From Bradyrhizobium australiense (lineage in GTDB: Bacteria > Pseudomonadota > Alphaproteobacteria > Rhizobiales > Xanthobacteraceae): a stretch of DNA of 64,000 nt. Made by a program: the position numbers and the translations under genes. The notes beneath the pieces are model-generated. The model saw only the letters and a list, made by a program, of their open reading frames with translations, made no database searches and had not been told where the DNA came from. The stretch covers positions 248,001 to 312,000 of the forward strand of contig NZ_JAAVLX010000007.1 of the NCBI RefSeq assembly GCF_013114825.1, written 5' to 3'. Of this stretch, positions 26,828 through 36,232 are shown piece after piece. Every line of letters begins with the position of its first letter. Position 1 is the stretch's first letter.

Positions 26828-27634
26828 TCAATGCTTCTGGAAGGCCGGATGCCAGGACAGCGTCAAGCGCTCGAGCGCGCGCGAGGCACTGTCGGCCAGT
26901 TTTCCGAGCAGCGCGTAGATCAGGATGGAGAGCACCACGACATCGATCAGCATGAACTCGCGCGCCTGCATCGCCATGTAGCCGAGACCGGATGATGCGG
27001 CGATGGTCTCCGCCACGATCAGGGTCAGCCACATGATGCCGAGCGCAAATCGGAGGCCGACGAAAATCGATGGCAGCGCGCCCGGAAAGATCACTCGCCG
27101 GAACAGCTCGCCATCGCTCATGCCGTAGATCCGACCCATCTCGATCAATTGCGGATCGACCGTGCGGATGCCGTGCAGCGTGTTGAGGTAGATCGGGAAG
27201 AATACGCCGAGCGCGACCAGAAACAGCTTTGCGGATTCGTCGATCCCGAACCACAGGATGACCAGCGGGATTAGCGCCAGATGCGGGATGTTGCGCACCA
27301 TCTGCAACGTCGTGTCGGTAAGCTTGCTGGAAAGTTGCGACAGGCCATTGGCTAGTCCGAAGCTGAACCCAATACTGCCGCCGATCAGAAAGCCGACACT
27401 GGCGCGCCAGAAACTGACCGAGATGTTGCGCGCAAGCTCACCCGACAGCGCGAGCTTCCACCCCGCGAGCGCAACGTCGCTCGGCGCCGGCAGCACCCGC
27501 GCCGAGACGAAGCCGGTGACGCAGGCGATCTGCCAGGTCAGGATGATGGCGAGCGGCACGATCCAGGGGATCAGGCCATCGGCCCGCGGCAGTTTTGGGG
27601 CGCGAACGCGCGGAAGACTATCGACCAGACTCAT
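26828..27634 (-). CDS. ssuC: Aliphatic sulfonate ABC transporter permease
   Basis: Inner-membrane channel subunit of the sulfonate importer. The 268-residue product has six predicted helices (the first at about 24-44, IPWIVPLAIILTWQIACV) and the EAA loop for ATPase contact (RVIFPGALPSIFVGLRFALG; family EAA-x3-G-x9-I-x-LP variant). It overlaps ssuD by four bases. The order ssuD-ssuC-ssuB is that of E. coli ssuADCB. Confidence 0.9.
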   Translation of the reverse strand: MSLVDSLPRVRAPKLPRADGLIPWIVPLAIILTWQIACVTGFVSARVLPAPSDVALAGWKLALSGELARNISVSFWRASVGFLIGGSIGFSFGLANGLSQLSSKLTDTTLQMVRNIPHLALIPLVILWFGIDESAKLFLVALGVFFPIYLNTLHGIRTVDPQLIEMGRIYGMSDGELFRRVIFPGALPSIFVGLRFALGIMWLTLIVAETIAASSGLGYMAMQAREFMLIDVVVLSILIYALLGKLADSASRALERLTLSWHPAFQKH

Positions 27635-28797
27635 GACTGCGACGCCTGTTTCTGCGGCCGGTATTCATTGCCGATGGTTTCGCCGAACGGTCCGGTGTTG
27701 ACGCGGATCGGCGTCACGTTGCTAGGCTGCTCCAGCGACAGCAGCGGGAACACCAGTTCAGCGAAGCGATAGGCTTCCTCCAGATGCGGGTAGCCGGACA
27801 TGATGAAGGTATCGATGCCGATATCCTGGTATTCCCTGATCCGGGCCGCGACCGTGGCGGGGTCGCCGACCAATGCGGTACCCGCGCCGCCGCGCACCAG
27901 GCCGACACCGGCCCAGAGATTGGGGCTGATTTCCAGCTTGTCGCGGCGACCGCCATGCAGTTGCGCCATGCGCTGCTGGCCGACCGAATCCATTCGCGAA
28001 AAGATCTTCTGCGCCGAGGCGACCGTCTCGTCGCTAACGTGCTGGATCAGCTCATCCGCCGCCTTCCAGGCTTCCGCATTGGTCTCTCGCACGATCACAT
28101 GCAAGCGAATGCCGAATGATAGCTTGCGGCCTCGGCTAGCTGCCACTGCTCTCACACGGTCGACCTTTTCGGCGACCTGCGCCGGCGGCTCACCCCATGT
28201 CAGATATTTGTCGACAGTATCGACGGCGACATCGATGCCTGCATCCGACGATCCACCGAAATAAAGCGGCGGGCGCGGCGACTGCACGGGCTGGAACAGC
28301 AGGCGCCCGTCTTCGATGCGGATATGCTTGCCATCGACGTTGACGGTCTTGCCGGCCAGCAGGTCGCTGTAGACGTTGAGGAACTCGCGCGTCACAGCGT
28401 ATCGTTCGTCATGCGGCAGGAAGATGCCGTCGCCCTTGTTCTCGACGGGATCGCCGCCGGTCACGACATTGATCAGCACACGTCCATTCGACACCCGATC
28501 GAGCGTTGCGGTCATGCGAGCTGCAACGCTTGGCGATTGCAAGCCGGGTCGTACCGCCACGAGATAACGCAAGCGCTCAGTCCAAGGCGCAACAGCCGAA
28601 GCGACCACCCAGGAATCTTCGCAGCTTCGCCCGGTCGGCAGTAGCACGCCGAAATAGCCGAGTTGGTCCGCGGCCTGCGCGATCTGGCGCAGATAGTTGA
28701 AATTGACCTCGCGTCCGCCGGTGGTGGTGCCGAGATAGCGGCCATCGGCATGCGTCGGCAGGAACCAGAGGATATTGGCGTTAGGTTGCGTGCTCAC
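27631..28797 (-). CDS. ssuD: FMNH2-dependent alkanesulfonate monooxygenase
   Basis: Cleaves C1-C14 alkanesulfonates to aldehyde and sulfite using FMNH2 and O2, giving sulfur under sulfate limitation. The 388-residue product is a luciferase-like TIM barrel with the SsuD signatures (ILWFLPTHADGRYLG at the N-terminus; LRYLVAVRPGLQSPSVAARM; GRVLINVVTGGDPVENKGDG; LYFGGSSDAG). It overlaps both neighbours by four bases. Its flavin partner is the frameshifted reductase at the end of the operon. Confidence 0.94.
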   Translation of the reverse strand: MSTQPNANILWFLPTHADGRYLGTTTGGREVNFNYLRQIAQAADQLGYFGVLLPTGRSCEDSWVVASAVAPWTERLRYLVAVRPGLQSPSVAARMTATLDRVSNGRVLINVVTGGDPVENKGDGIFLPHDERYAVTREFLNVYSDLLAGKTVNVDGKHIRIEDGRLLFQPVQSPRPPLYFGGSSDAGIDVAVDTVDKYLTWGEPPAQVAEKVDRVRAVAASRGRKLSFGIRLHVIVRETNAEAWKAADELIQHVSDETVASAQKIFSRMDSVGQQRMAQLHGGRRDKLEISPNLWAGVGLVRGGAGTALVGDPATVAARIREYQDIGIDTFIMSGYPHLEEAYRFAELVFPLLSLEQPSNVTPIRVNTGPFGETIGNEYRPQKQASQS

Positions 28798-29756
28798 GAT
28801 CCGGACCTCCGTGCCAGGTCAGAAATCTTGATTTGGTTGGGAATAAGGCCCAGCGCGAAGAACGTGTCCGCGACCTGTTGCTGGTCGGCGATCACGCTCT
28901 CGGTGATTGGTTTGATGCCGTACGACTGCCGCTTCAGCGCGACTTCGACGACCGGAACGGAAAGTCCGATCGCCGGAGCAAGCTGCTCGGCAACGGCATG
29001 AATGTCGCCCTTGGCCCAGTCGTCCACGTCGCCGAGTTGAGCCAGCACCAGATCGATGATCTTCGGATCGGTTTCCGCGAACTTCTTCGATGAGAAATAG
29101 AACTGGTAATTCGAAACGACGCCGGTGCCGTCGGTGAGCGTACGCGCGCCGGTGGCCGCTTCGGCGGCGGCCTGGAATGGATCCCAGATTACCCAGGCGT
29201 GGACGGCGCCGCGCTCAAAGGCCGCGCGGGCGTCGGCCGGCGCCAGGAATACCGGCTCGATCTCGGAATATTTGACGCCGGCCTTCTCCAGCGCCTTCAC
29301 CAGCAGATAGTGCACATTGGAGCCCTTGTTCAGCGCGACCTTCTTGCCTTTCAAGTCGGCAACGGAAGCCAGCTTGCTGTCCTTCGGGACCAGGATGGCC
29401 TCGCCTTTCGGCGCCGGCGGCTCATAGGCGACATACTGGATCGGCGCACCCGCAGCCTGCGCGAAGATCGGCGGCGCTTCTCCGGTGTTGCCGAAATCAA
29501 TTGCGCCAATATTGAGCGCTTCGAGCAGCGGCGGACCGGAGGCAAATTCCGTCCAGACCACCTTGTAACCGGCGGCGTTCAGCTTTTCCTCCAGCGTGCC
29601 CTGGCTCTTGAGCAGCACCAGCTTGCCGTATTTCTGGAAGCCGATGCGGACCACCTTGTCCTGCTTGGGGTCTTTGCCATAACTGGCGCCGACGCTCGCG
29701 GCGACCACGCTCGCCGACAATACGGCAGCCGCGATCATTCGTTGAAACCAACGCAT
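28794..29756 (-). CDS. ssuA: Aliphatic sulfonate ABC transporter substrate-binding protein (copy 1)
   Basis: Periplasmic receptor for the sulfonate importer. The 320-residue product has a Sec signal peptide (MRWFQRMIAAAVLSASVVAAS) and the NMT1/SsuA fold (VRIGFQKYGKLVLLKSQGTLE; FASGPPLLEALNIGAIDFGNTGEAPPIFAQAAG; LKGKKVALNKGSN). The ATG at 29756, with GGGAGAAATAACC before it, is preferred over a start 17 codons upstream. The stop overlaps ssuD. Confidence 0.92.
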   Translation of the reverse strand: MRWFQRMIAAAVLSASVVAASVGASYGKDPKQDKVVRIGFQKYGKLVLLKSQGTLEEKLNAAGYKVVWTEFASGPPLLEALNIGAIDFGNTGEAPPIFAQAAGAPIQYVAYEPPAPKGEAILVPKDSKLASVADLKGKKVALNKGSNVHYLLVKALEKAGVKYSEIEPVFLAPADARAAFERGAVHAWVIWDPFQAAAEAATGARTLTDGTGVVSNYQFYFSSKKFAETDPKIIDLVLAQLGDVDDWAKGDIHAVAEQLAPAIGLSVPVVEVALKRQSYGIKPITESVIADQQQVADTFFALGLIPNQIKISDLARRSGS

Positions 29757-29793
29757 GGTTATTTCTCCCGGTGTGAAAACGGTGTTGTCTGGA

Positions 29794-30740
29794 TCAGGTC
29801 TGGGCAAGCCGCCAGACGATGTCGCGAATGGTGATCTGCTTCGGAATTAATCCCAGCTTGTGAAAGCGATCGGCAACCGCCTGCTGAGTCTCGACGATTT
29901 CGTCGGTAACCGGGCCGATCACGAACGAGGCGCGGTTCGCCGCGACGGTCTGCACTTCCAGCGGCACGCCCGTCACGGCGGTGAGAGCATTCGCAACCTC
30001 CGTGCGATGCGCCTCCGCCCACAGCGCTGCTTCCGCCAGCCCCTTGATGACGGCGCGGGTGTGCTGGACGTTGTTATAGGCAAAATCGCGATTGGCGAGA
30101 TAGAACGAGTTGGTCTTGGCCACCTCGGAGGCGTTAACGAGGATCCTTCCATTCTGCCGCTTTTCGCCGATTGCGAAGTAGGGATCCCAGATCGCCCAGG
30201 CCTCGATGCTGCCGTTGACAAAGGCCGGCCCCGCATCCGGCGGCGACAGATAGACCGGTGTGATATCCTCGTAGGTCAGTCCCGCCTTCTCCAGCGTCGC
30301 GATGACGACGTTATGTGCGCTGGACCCCTTGGTGAACCCGATCCGCTTGCCTTTCAGGTCCGCGATGGTGCGGATCGTCGAATGGCCGGGAACGAGAATG
30401 CCCTGCCCGTTGGTGATCGGTGATCCCGCCACATAGACGATGTCGGCGTTCGCAGCCTGCGCGAAAATCGGTGGCGTATCGCCGACCGCGCCGAAATCGA
30501 CGCTTCCGGTGCTCATCGCTTCCAAGAGCGGCGGCCGGAGGTGAATTCGATCCATTTGATCGCGATCTGCTTGTCCGCAAAGTGCTTTTCCAGCAGTCCT
30601 TGCTGGCGCGCGATCACCAGCACGCCGGTCTTCTGGTAACCGATGCGGATTTCCTTGATGGTCACCTGCGCCGCTGCGCGCGACGACAGCGCGGCAATGG
30701 CGCCAACAACCGACCATCCCAAGAACTGACGACGCTTCAT
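29794..30740 (-). pseudogene. Second sulfonate-binding protein (SsuA paralogue), frameshifted
   Basis: Paralogue of the downstream ssuA. The N-terminus MKRRQFLGWSVVGAIAALSSRAAA (signal peptide) and VTIKEIRIGYQKTGVLVIARQQG read from 30740 to about 30535. There the frame breaks: IEFTSG continues as PPLLEAMSTGSVDFGAVGDTPP only after a one-base shift at the GGCCGCCG run (30530-30540). With one base restored the protein would be about 315 residues and fully conserved. It is first in the operon, 37 bases before ssuA. Whether this is a real null mutation or a sequence error cannot be told here. Confidence 0.78.
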
Positions 30741-30955
30741 TCCAATTCTCCCGACGATGACGCTCGCAAGGCGACGCGATCACGTGATGTCAGGATGATG
30801 GGACGACCAATTGAAGCTGTCGAGCAGTTCGCAAAAATAACGATGCCCGCACTGTCATGCGAGCATCAGGCGCTCTCATTGTTTTAATGATCATGCTGAC
30901 AGCAGCGAAATTCTTTCAACACAGCGACGTGAAGTTCCATCTGCTCATGAAACGA
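30741..30955. promoter_or_regulatory. Likely promoter region of the ssu operon
   Basis: A 215-base gap between the LLM oxidoreductase gene and the first ssuA copy on the same strand. It is the largest gap in the run, so an ssu promoter is expected here. No specific regulator site was recognised. Confidence 0.4.
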
Positions 30956-32167
30956 TCACTCTGCCGCCGCCACCTTTGCCGCCGGTGCGACATTGATCGC
31001 GAGCTTGCCGTAGCGATCCTTGAATGCCTCGGTGTCGATCTCCTCGAGCTGGATCACCCCGCTCATCACGCCTTGCTTCCAGGCGTCGTGTTCGGGGTCG
31101 TTCTGGAATTCGGGCATCACTTCCTTGGCGAACAATTCGAGCGACTCGCAAATGTGCTCATGGGTATTCTTGCCCGCCTGGTTGAGCAGGATCACCTGGT
31201 CGATGTGGGATGAGCGGAAACGCCGCAGCTTTTTGCGGATGGTTTCCGGCGACCCGATCAGGCCGCCGCGCAGCGCCGCCTCCTGCGCCTCGGGATTTTC
31301 ACGCTTCCACTTATTATATTCGTCCCACATGTTGACCGTGCCGGGATCCGGCCGTTGCCGATTCTGCGACGCGCCGTAATAGCGCAGCGCGAACTGAAAG
31401 AAGGTGGCGCCATCGGCCCGCGCCCTCGCCTCCTCGTCCGTCTTCGCGCACATGAAGAACGACACCAGCGCCATGTTCGGGTTGATCTCGTAATCGGCGA
31501 GCTTCTTTAAGCGCTTGGTGATCGCATTGTAATAGGCATGCACCCAGGCATGCGCCGCGTCAGCGCTGACGAACTGGAAGCCGAGCGCGCCAAAGCCGTT
31601 CTCGCCGGCCCGTTCGATGGTCGGGAGCTGGGAGCACGCCATCCACAGCGGCGGGTGCGGCTTCTGCGCCGGCTTCGGCACCACGTTGCGCAGGGGAATA
31701 TCGAAGTATTTGCCGTGATGCTCGGTGCTGACCCTGGTGAACATCGGAAAGATCGCCCGAACCGCCTCCTCGAACACCTCGCGCTTGGTTTCCATGTCGC
31801 GGCCGAACGGCGTCAGTTCGGTGATCGAGGCACTCTCGCCCATGCCGAATTCGCAGCGGCCATTGCTCAGGAGATCGAGCACCGCGACGCGTTCGGCGAC
31901 GCGCGCGGGATGGTTGGTGGTGAGCTGGAAAATGCCGTGGCCAAGCCGGATAGTTTTGGTGCGCTGGCTGGCCGCGGCAAGAAAGCATTCCGGCGCGGGT
32001 GAGTGGGAATATTCTTCCAGGAAATGATGCTCGACCACCCAGGCATAGTCGTAGCCGAGCCGGTCGGCGATCTCGAGCTGCGTCAGTGCGTTCTGGTAGA
32101 GCCGCAGCTCGTCGCCCTCTTGCCAGGGACGTGGCAGTTGCAGCTCGTAAAAGATGCCGAATTTCAT
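30956..32167 (-). CDS. LLM-class flavin-dependent oxidoreductase
   Basis: A 403-residue luciferase-like monooxygenase starting MKFGIFYELQLPRPW, with WVVEHHFLEEYSHSPAPE, TIRLGHGIFQLTTNHPARVAERVAVLD and NGRCEFGMGESAS, the bacterial-luciferase core. The substrate is unknown. Its place beside the ssu operon suggests use of reduced flavin on another organosulfur or similar compound (inference). The frame is open for almost 400 more codons into the divergent helicase gene, but the ATG at 32167 behind GGGAGGCGTC is clearly the start. Confidence 0.86.
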   Translation of the reverse strand: MKFGIFYELQLPRPWQEGDELRLYQNALTQLEIADRLGYDYAWVVEHHFLEEYSHSPAPECFLAAASQRTKTIRLGHGIFQLTTNHPARVAERVAVLDLLSNGRCEFGMGESASITELTPFGRDMETKREVFEEAVRAIFPMFTRVSTEHHGKYFDIPLRNVVPKPAQKPHPPLWMACSQLPTIERAGENGFGALGFQFVSADAAHAWVHAYYNAITKRLKKLADYEINPNMALVSFFMCAKTDEEARARADGATFFQFALRYYGASQNRQRPDPGTVNMWDEYNKWKRENPEAQEAALRGGLIGSPETIRKKLRRFRSSHIDQVILLNQAGKNTHEHICESLELFAKEVMPEFQNDPEHDAWKQGVMSGVIQLEEIDTEAFKDRYGKLAINVAPAAKVAAAE

Positions 32168-32350
32168 GACGCCTCCCAAAAACGCTTGTTGTTTTCGGAC
32201 AGTGTATTCTCCGCAAATCGCAAGTCTAGCCTTGGTCGCGAAATGGCAATTCCGTGTCACGGAAGTTGTCTTGCATGGAACGCGCGAATGGTTAGCTTTA
32301 CAGTGCGTTGAGTCGCGGCCTTCCGCCCGCTCTTCTCTCCATCTGGACCC

Positions 32351-33466
32351 ATGACCATTTTTACGCCGCATCAGGATTCCGCGCTGAAGGCCGTCGCCGA
32401 CTGGCTGAAGGCCAAGCCGGGCCGGAACGACACACCGCCGGTGTTCCGCCTGTTCGGCTATGCCGGCACCGGCAAGACCACGCTGGCGCGGCACATCGCC
32501 GAGGGCGTCGATGGCGAGGTGAAATATGCCGCTTTCACCGGCAAGGCGGCCTTGGTGATGCGCAACAAGGGTTGCGACAACGCCTCCACCATCCATTCGC
32601 TGATCTACCGCGCCAAGGAATCCGGCGTCGAGCAGCCGAGCTTTGAGTTGTGGGACGACGCACCGGCCTCCAAGGCGAAACTGATCGTCATCGACGAATG
32701 TTCGATGGTCGATGCCGAACTCGGCCGCGACCTGATGTCGTTCGATTGTCCACTGCTCGTGCTTGGCGATCCCGCGCAATTGCCGCCGATCCAGGGCGGC
32801 GGCTTCTTCACCAATCGCGAGCCCGACGCGATGCTGACCGAGGTGCATCGCCAGGCCCAGGACGATCCGATCGTTCGGATGTCGATGGACATTCGCGAGG
32901 GCCGCGAGCTTGAAATCGGCCGCCACGGCGAGAGTGAAGTAGTGCCGCGCAGCGAACTGGATCCCGACCGCGTCATGAGCGCCGACCAGGTGCTGGTCGG
33001 CCGCAACAACACCCGCCGCGCCTACAACATGCGGGTAAGGCAGAAGCAGAATATCGAGGATCCCTTGCCGGTCGCGGGCGACAAACTCGTGTGCCTGCGC
33101 AACAACCGCAAGAAGGGCCTGTTCAACGGCGGGCTTTGGCGCGTGAAGTCGCGCACCCAGCCGCGATCGAAATCGCAGATCCTGACGATGCGGCTGTCGC
33201 CCGACGAGGAGTTCGGCCACAAGGTAACCAAGGTCTCGGTGCGCCATGATTGCTTCCAGGGCGGCATCGAGGCGATCCCGTGGGAGCAGCGCAAGCCCTA
33301 TGACGAATTCGACTACGGCTACGTGCTCACCGTGCACAAGTCGCAAGGTTCGCAATGGGACGACGTGGTGCTGTTCGACGAGAGCTTTGCGTTCCAGGAC
33401 AGCCGGGCACGGTGGCTCTACACCGGCATCACGCGCGCAGCGAAGCGGCTGAGCGTGGTGGTGTGA
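32351..33466 (+). CDS. RecD/Dda-like SF1 DNA helicase
   Basis: A 371-residue superfamily 1 helicase. Walker A GYAGTGKTTLA is at about 36-46, with motif Ia AFTGKAALVM, motif II VIDECSMVDAEL, motif III GDPAQLPPIQGGGFF and motifs V/VI in the C-terminal UvrD-like part (YGYVLTVHKSQGSQWDDVVLFDES, LYTGITRAAKRL). It resembles phage T4 Dda and the stand-alone RecD-like exonuclease-V alpha helicases of rhizobia, with no N-terminal RecD2 region. Probable role in DNA repair or replication restart. Divergent from the LLM oxidoreductase. Confidence 0.85.
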   Translation: MTIFTPHQDSALKAVADWLKAKPGRNDTPPVFRLFGYAGTGKTTLARHIAEGVDGEVKYAAFTGKAALVMRNKGCDNASTIHSLIYRAKESGVEQPSFELWDDAPASKAKLIVIDECSMVDAELGRDLMSFDCPLLVLGDPAQLPPIQGGGFFTNREPDAMLTEVHRQAQDDPIVRMSMDIREGRELEIGRHGESEVVPRSELDPDRVMSADQVLVGRNNTRRAYNMRVRQKQNIEDPLPVAGDKLVCLRNNRKKGLFNGGLWRVKSRTQPRSKSQILTMRLSPDEEFGHKVTKVSVRHDCFQGGIEAIPWEQRKPYDEFDYGYVLTVHKSQGSQWDDVVLFDESFAFQDSRARWLYTGITRAAKRLSVVV

Positions 33467-33490
33467 GCCGGCGCTTCCTATCGCTCTAGA

Positions 33491-34202
33491 TTATTCTACC
33501 AGTTCATTACCAGCAGCCCATGTACCCCCAATGAGCTTCATGCCAAATCTCTCGCTGCCTATGTCGATGAAGGCATTCAAGTTATCAGCCCGCACATCGA
33601 TGCAGGTTAGTTCACCGCAGACAGGCATTATGAAGCCACGTCGGCCTGCTCTAAAGTAGATGCCAACACCGCGCGTGTTCTGGTTTCGAGGCCAACATCG
33701 TATAGCCCCCTTCCGGCTCCCACGGAAAATTGGATGCCGTAATCGACCGCAAGTACTCGAACTCGCCTGAGATGCGCGCGTCGACGACGCGTGTTACACA
33801 CCCACTAATTGCTCCCACGATTTCAAATTTTCGTCCGGCATTATCGCTCGCCAGCATCTCCATTGCATTCGCTGCAATATCAAATTCCTTTTCTCCCTCA
33901 GTCATCGCCATCTCTATTTTTGAGGGCATCTCCACTCGAACCATCGGCCCAGCATAAGGTTGTCGCAAATTTAGATATCGCTCATACTCGTCTTGCATTC
34001 CAATATAAAAACGTTGACCTTCGCGTGCGCTCCCATCGGACACATGATTTAGTTTCTTGAGACCGTCCTTTATCGTGAGAATGAGAAACTCGCATCCGTC
34101 GATCCCACCTCTCTCGGACAACCACGCCGTCGGGTCGATTGTACAATTTTCCTCTAAAGCAGCCTTGAGTTCGCGCACGGCCAAGTACGCCGGTTCGAAC
34201 AA
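33491..34202 (-). pseudogene. Unknown gene with probable frameshift, AT-richer region
   Basis: A hypothetical gene of foreign-looking composition. From TTG at 34202 the frame reads ELKAALEENCTIDPTAWLSERGG and VVDARISGEFEYLRSITASNFPW down to about 33690, stopping at 33651. A second frame then carries GVGIYFRAGRRGFIMPVCGEL and FIDIGSERFGMKLIGGTWAAG to a TAA at 33491. Both parts look coding, and a one-base change around 33680-33700 would join them into about 235 residues. The 5' end is also uncertain: the frame is open to about 34281 without an ATG, and a neighbouring frame there (VNKAAPAQGLKE) may be its true N-terminus. No family recognised. Confidence 0.5.
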
Positions 34203-34412
34203 GCCAGCGAAAGCGACGGCAATAGCGCCACTGCGCGACCGATCGCCGTTCCTTAAGGCCTTGCGCGGGCGCAGCTTTATTCACGAACTCGTGTGGCGCA
34301 GGCCGTAACAATTGGTAGCCCGCGGCGTATCTTGGGCATCGGAGTAAATTGAACCGATTGCGAAACGCAGGTCCCGCTCTACTGCCCCCAACCATTGCCG
34401 AAAGAGGAAGCC

Positions 34413-35132
34413 ATGTCCCCTCGCCATTTCAGCCGCCTGTCGCTCGCCGCTGCAGCCATCGGCGCGCTGGCCGTTACAGCCTTCGCCGTCGCGCCTTCGC
34501 GCGCCTCGGAGGAAGCCGTCATCATTCCGGCCCCCGCCGTCGACGTTCAGGCGACCGACGGCATCCAGACCGCAGTGATTGCCGGCGGCTGCTTCTGGGG
34601 TGTCCAGGGCGTGTACCAGCACACCGCCGGCGTGCTCAACGCGGTCTCCGGCTATTCCGGCGGCAGCAAGATGACCGCGAACTACACCATGATCGGCACC
34701 GGCACGACGGGACACGCCGAGTCGGTCGAGATCAAGTACGACCCGAAGAAGATCAGCTATGGCAAGATCCTGCAGATCTTCTTCTCCGTCGTGCACGACC
34801 CGACGCAGTTGAACCGCCAGGGCCCGGACACCGGCACGCAATACCGGTCGGCGATCTTCACCACCAATGACGAGCAGAAGAAGGTGGCGGAGGCCTATAT
34901 CGCCCAGCTCAACGCCGCCAAGGTCTACAAGAAGCCGATCGTGACCAAGGTCGGCCCGCTGCAGGGGTTCTATCCAGCGGAAGACTATCACCAGGACTAC
35001 CTGACGCTGCACCCGAACCAACCCTATATCGTCTTCAACGACATCCCGAAGATCGAGAACCTGAAGAAGATCTTTGCGGAGAATTACATCGAGAAGCCGA
35101 CGCTGGTGAGCACCGCGAAGGCTACCAATTAG
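34413..35132 (+). CDS. msrA: Exported peptide-methionine (S)-S-oxide reductase MsrA
   Basis: Reduces S-sulfoxides of methionine in oxidised proteins. The 239-residue product has a Sec signal peptide (RLSLAAAAIGALAVTAFAV, cleavage near SRAS), then the MsrA catalytic motif GGCFWGVQGVYQ (Cys about residue 58), GYSGG and GHAESVEIKYDP, and the late YHQDYL motif. The signal makes it periplasmic, unlike most MsrA proteins. The ATG at 34413 follows AAAGAGGAAG. msrB follows after 8 bases. Confidence 0.92.
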   Translation: MSPRHFSRLSLAAAAIGALAVTAFAVAPSRASEEAVIIPAPAVDVQATDGIQTAVIAGGCFWGVQGVYQHTAGVLNAVSGYSGGSKMTANYTMIGTGTTGHAESVEIKYDPKKISYGKILQIFFSVVHDPTQLNRQGPDTGTQYRSAIFTTNDEQKKVAEAYIAQLNAAKVYKKPIVTKVGPLQGFYPAEDYHQDYLTLHPNQPYIVFNDIPKIENLKKIFAENYIEKPTLVSTAKATN

Positions 35133-35140
35133 GAGGGCAA

Positions 35141-35551
35141 ATGTCCGATACCAAAACATCCGGCAAGGTCGTCAAGAGCGAGGCCGAGTGGCGCAAGGAA
35201 TTGACGCCGATGCAGTACGCCGTGCTGCGCGAGAAGGCGACCGAGCGGCCGTTCTCGGGCGAATATGAGCACGAGCACCGCAAGGGCACCTATACTTGCG
35301 CCGGCTGCGGCCAGACGCTGTTCGAATCCGATGCCAAGTTCGATTCCGGATGCGGCTGGCCGAGCTTCACCGCACCCGCCGTGGACAGCCATGTCGACGA
35401 GGAGCGCGATTTCAGCCACGGCATGGTCCGCACCGAAGTCCTGTGCTCGAAATGCAACGGCCATCTCGGCCACGTCTTCAACGACGGCCCCGGCCCGACC
35501 GGCCTGCGCTATTGCATCAATTCGGCTGCGTTGAAACTGCAGCCGAAATAG
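35141..35551 (+). CDS. msrB: Peptide-methionine (R)-S-oxide reductase MsrB
   Basis: Reduces R-sulfoxides of methionine. The 136-residue product has two zinc-binding CxxC pairs (CAGC and CSKC), the GCGWPSF motif and the catalytic RYCINSAALKL near the C-terminus. No signal peptide is present, so it should act in the cytoplasm while its operon partner MsrA is exported. Start supported by TAGGAGGGCAA. Confidence 0.94.
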   Translation: MSDTKTSGKVVKSEAEWRKELTPMQYAVLREKATERPFSGEYEHEHRKGTYTCAGCGQTLFESDAKFDSGCGWPSFTAPAVDSHVDEERDFSHGMVRTEVLCSKCNGHLGHVFNDGPGPTGLRYCINSAALKLQPK

Positions 35552-35568
35552 TTTCCGCGTCCTCCACC

Positions 35569-35719
35569 TGTCATGCGCGGGCTTGACCCGCGCATCCATC
35601 GAGAAAAGCCTTCTTGCGAAGTGATGGATTGCCGGGTCCCGGGCTACGCCGAGAGCTTCGCCGGGCACCACAGCGTGAGGCCGGCGAAGCTTTAGCAAGA
35701 CGGCAAGCCGGCAATGACG
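35569..35719. repeat. Interspersed palindromic repeat
   Basis: Repeat with nested inverted segments (GCATCCATC / GATGGATTGC; GCTTCGCCGG / CCGGCGAAGC), ending GGCAAGCCGGCAATGACGA. It is a member of the Bradyrhizobium-type intergenic repeats and lies between msrB and its terminator-like hairpin. Confidence 0.65.
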
Positions 35720-35759
35720 AGAAAGATCATTTCAACTTTCATTCGAACCTGACTTTCAC

Positions 35760-35794
35760 CCCGTGCGACCAAGTGCTGGTCGCGCGGGTTTTTT
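35760..35794 (+). terminator. Rho-independent terminator after msrAB
   Basis: A 12-bp stem CCCGTGCGACCA / TGGTCGCGCGGG (one G-T pair) with loop AGTGC, followed by six T residues. Confidence 0.85.
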
Positions 35795-35852
35795 GTTTGG
35801 TGCGGATGTCTTTTCCGGCCTGCCCCGGCGCGGAATGAGGAAAATTATCGAC

Positions 35853-36227
35853 ATGCACATTTCCAAACGTCTGCTGCTCGGTATCGGCGCAGCCACCTTC
35901 ATCATGGAGAGCGTCGTGATCCAGCCTGCCCACGCCGCCGACAAGGTCTCCCTGTTCAAGGTCATCACCACCAGGGACGAGATCGTGATCGGGATCAGCG
36001 AAGGCGATCTCGCCCAGATCGAAGGCCAGAATGCCGGCGGCATCGCCAAAATGCTGGTCGCGAAGGGCTCGATGAGCGCGTGGCAGTACGCGGTACGCAA
36101 GTCCTCAAGCGGCGATCTCGAACAGGCGCCGCTGCACAAGATCGGCCTGATCGCCAGCGACTCGCTTCGCGTCGAGCCCTACGCGACGCCGCTCAAGGTG
36201 CTGCCGATCGACGAGACGAAGAGGTGA
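35853..36227 (+). CDS. Exported hypothetical protein
   Basis: A 124-residue protein with a signal peptide (KRLLLGIGAATFIMESVVIQ, cleavage after AHA) and a compact mature domain (VSLFKVITTRDEIVIGISEGDLAQIEG...). An in-frame ATG at 35835 would add six residues (MRKIID). No family assigned. It is monocistronic, between a terminator and a palindromic repeat. Confidence 0.65.
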   Translation: MHISKRLLLGIGAATFIMESVVIQPAHAADKVSLFKVITTRDEIVIGISEGDLAQIEGQNAGGIAKMLVAKGSMSAWQYAVRKSSSGDLEQAPLHKIGLIASDSLRVEPYATPLKVLPIDETKR

Positions 36228-36232
36228 CGCGA

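Noticed and set aside
32168..33355. An upstream extension of the LLM oxidoreductase frame by almost 400 codons
   Set aside because: It runs antisense through the helicase gene, and a well-placed ATG with ribosome binding site exists at 32167.
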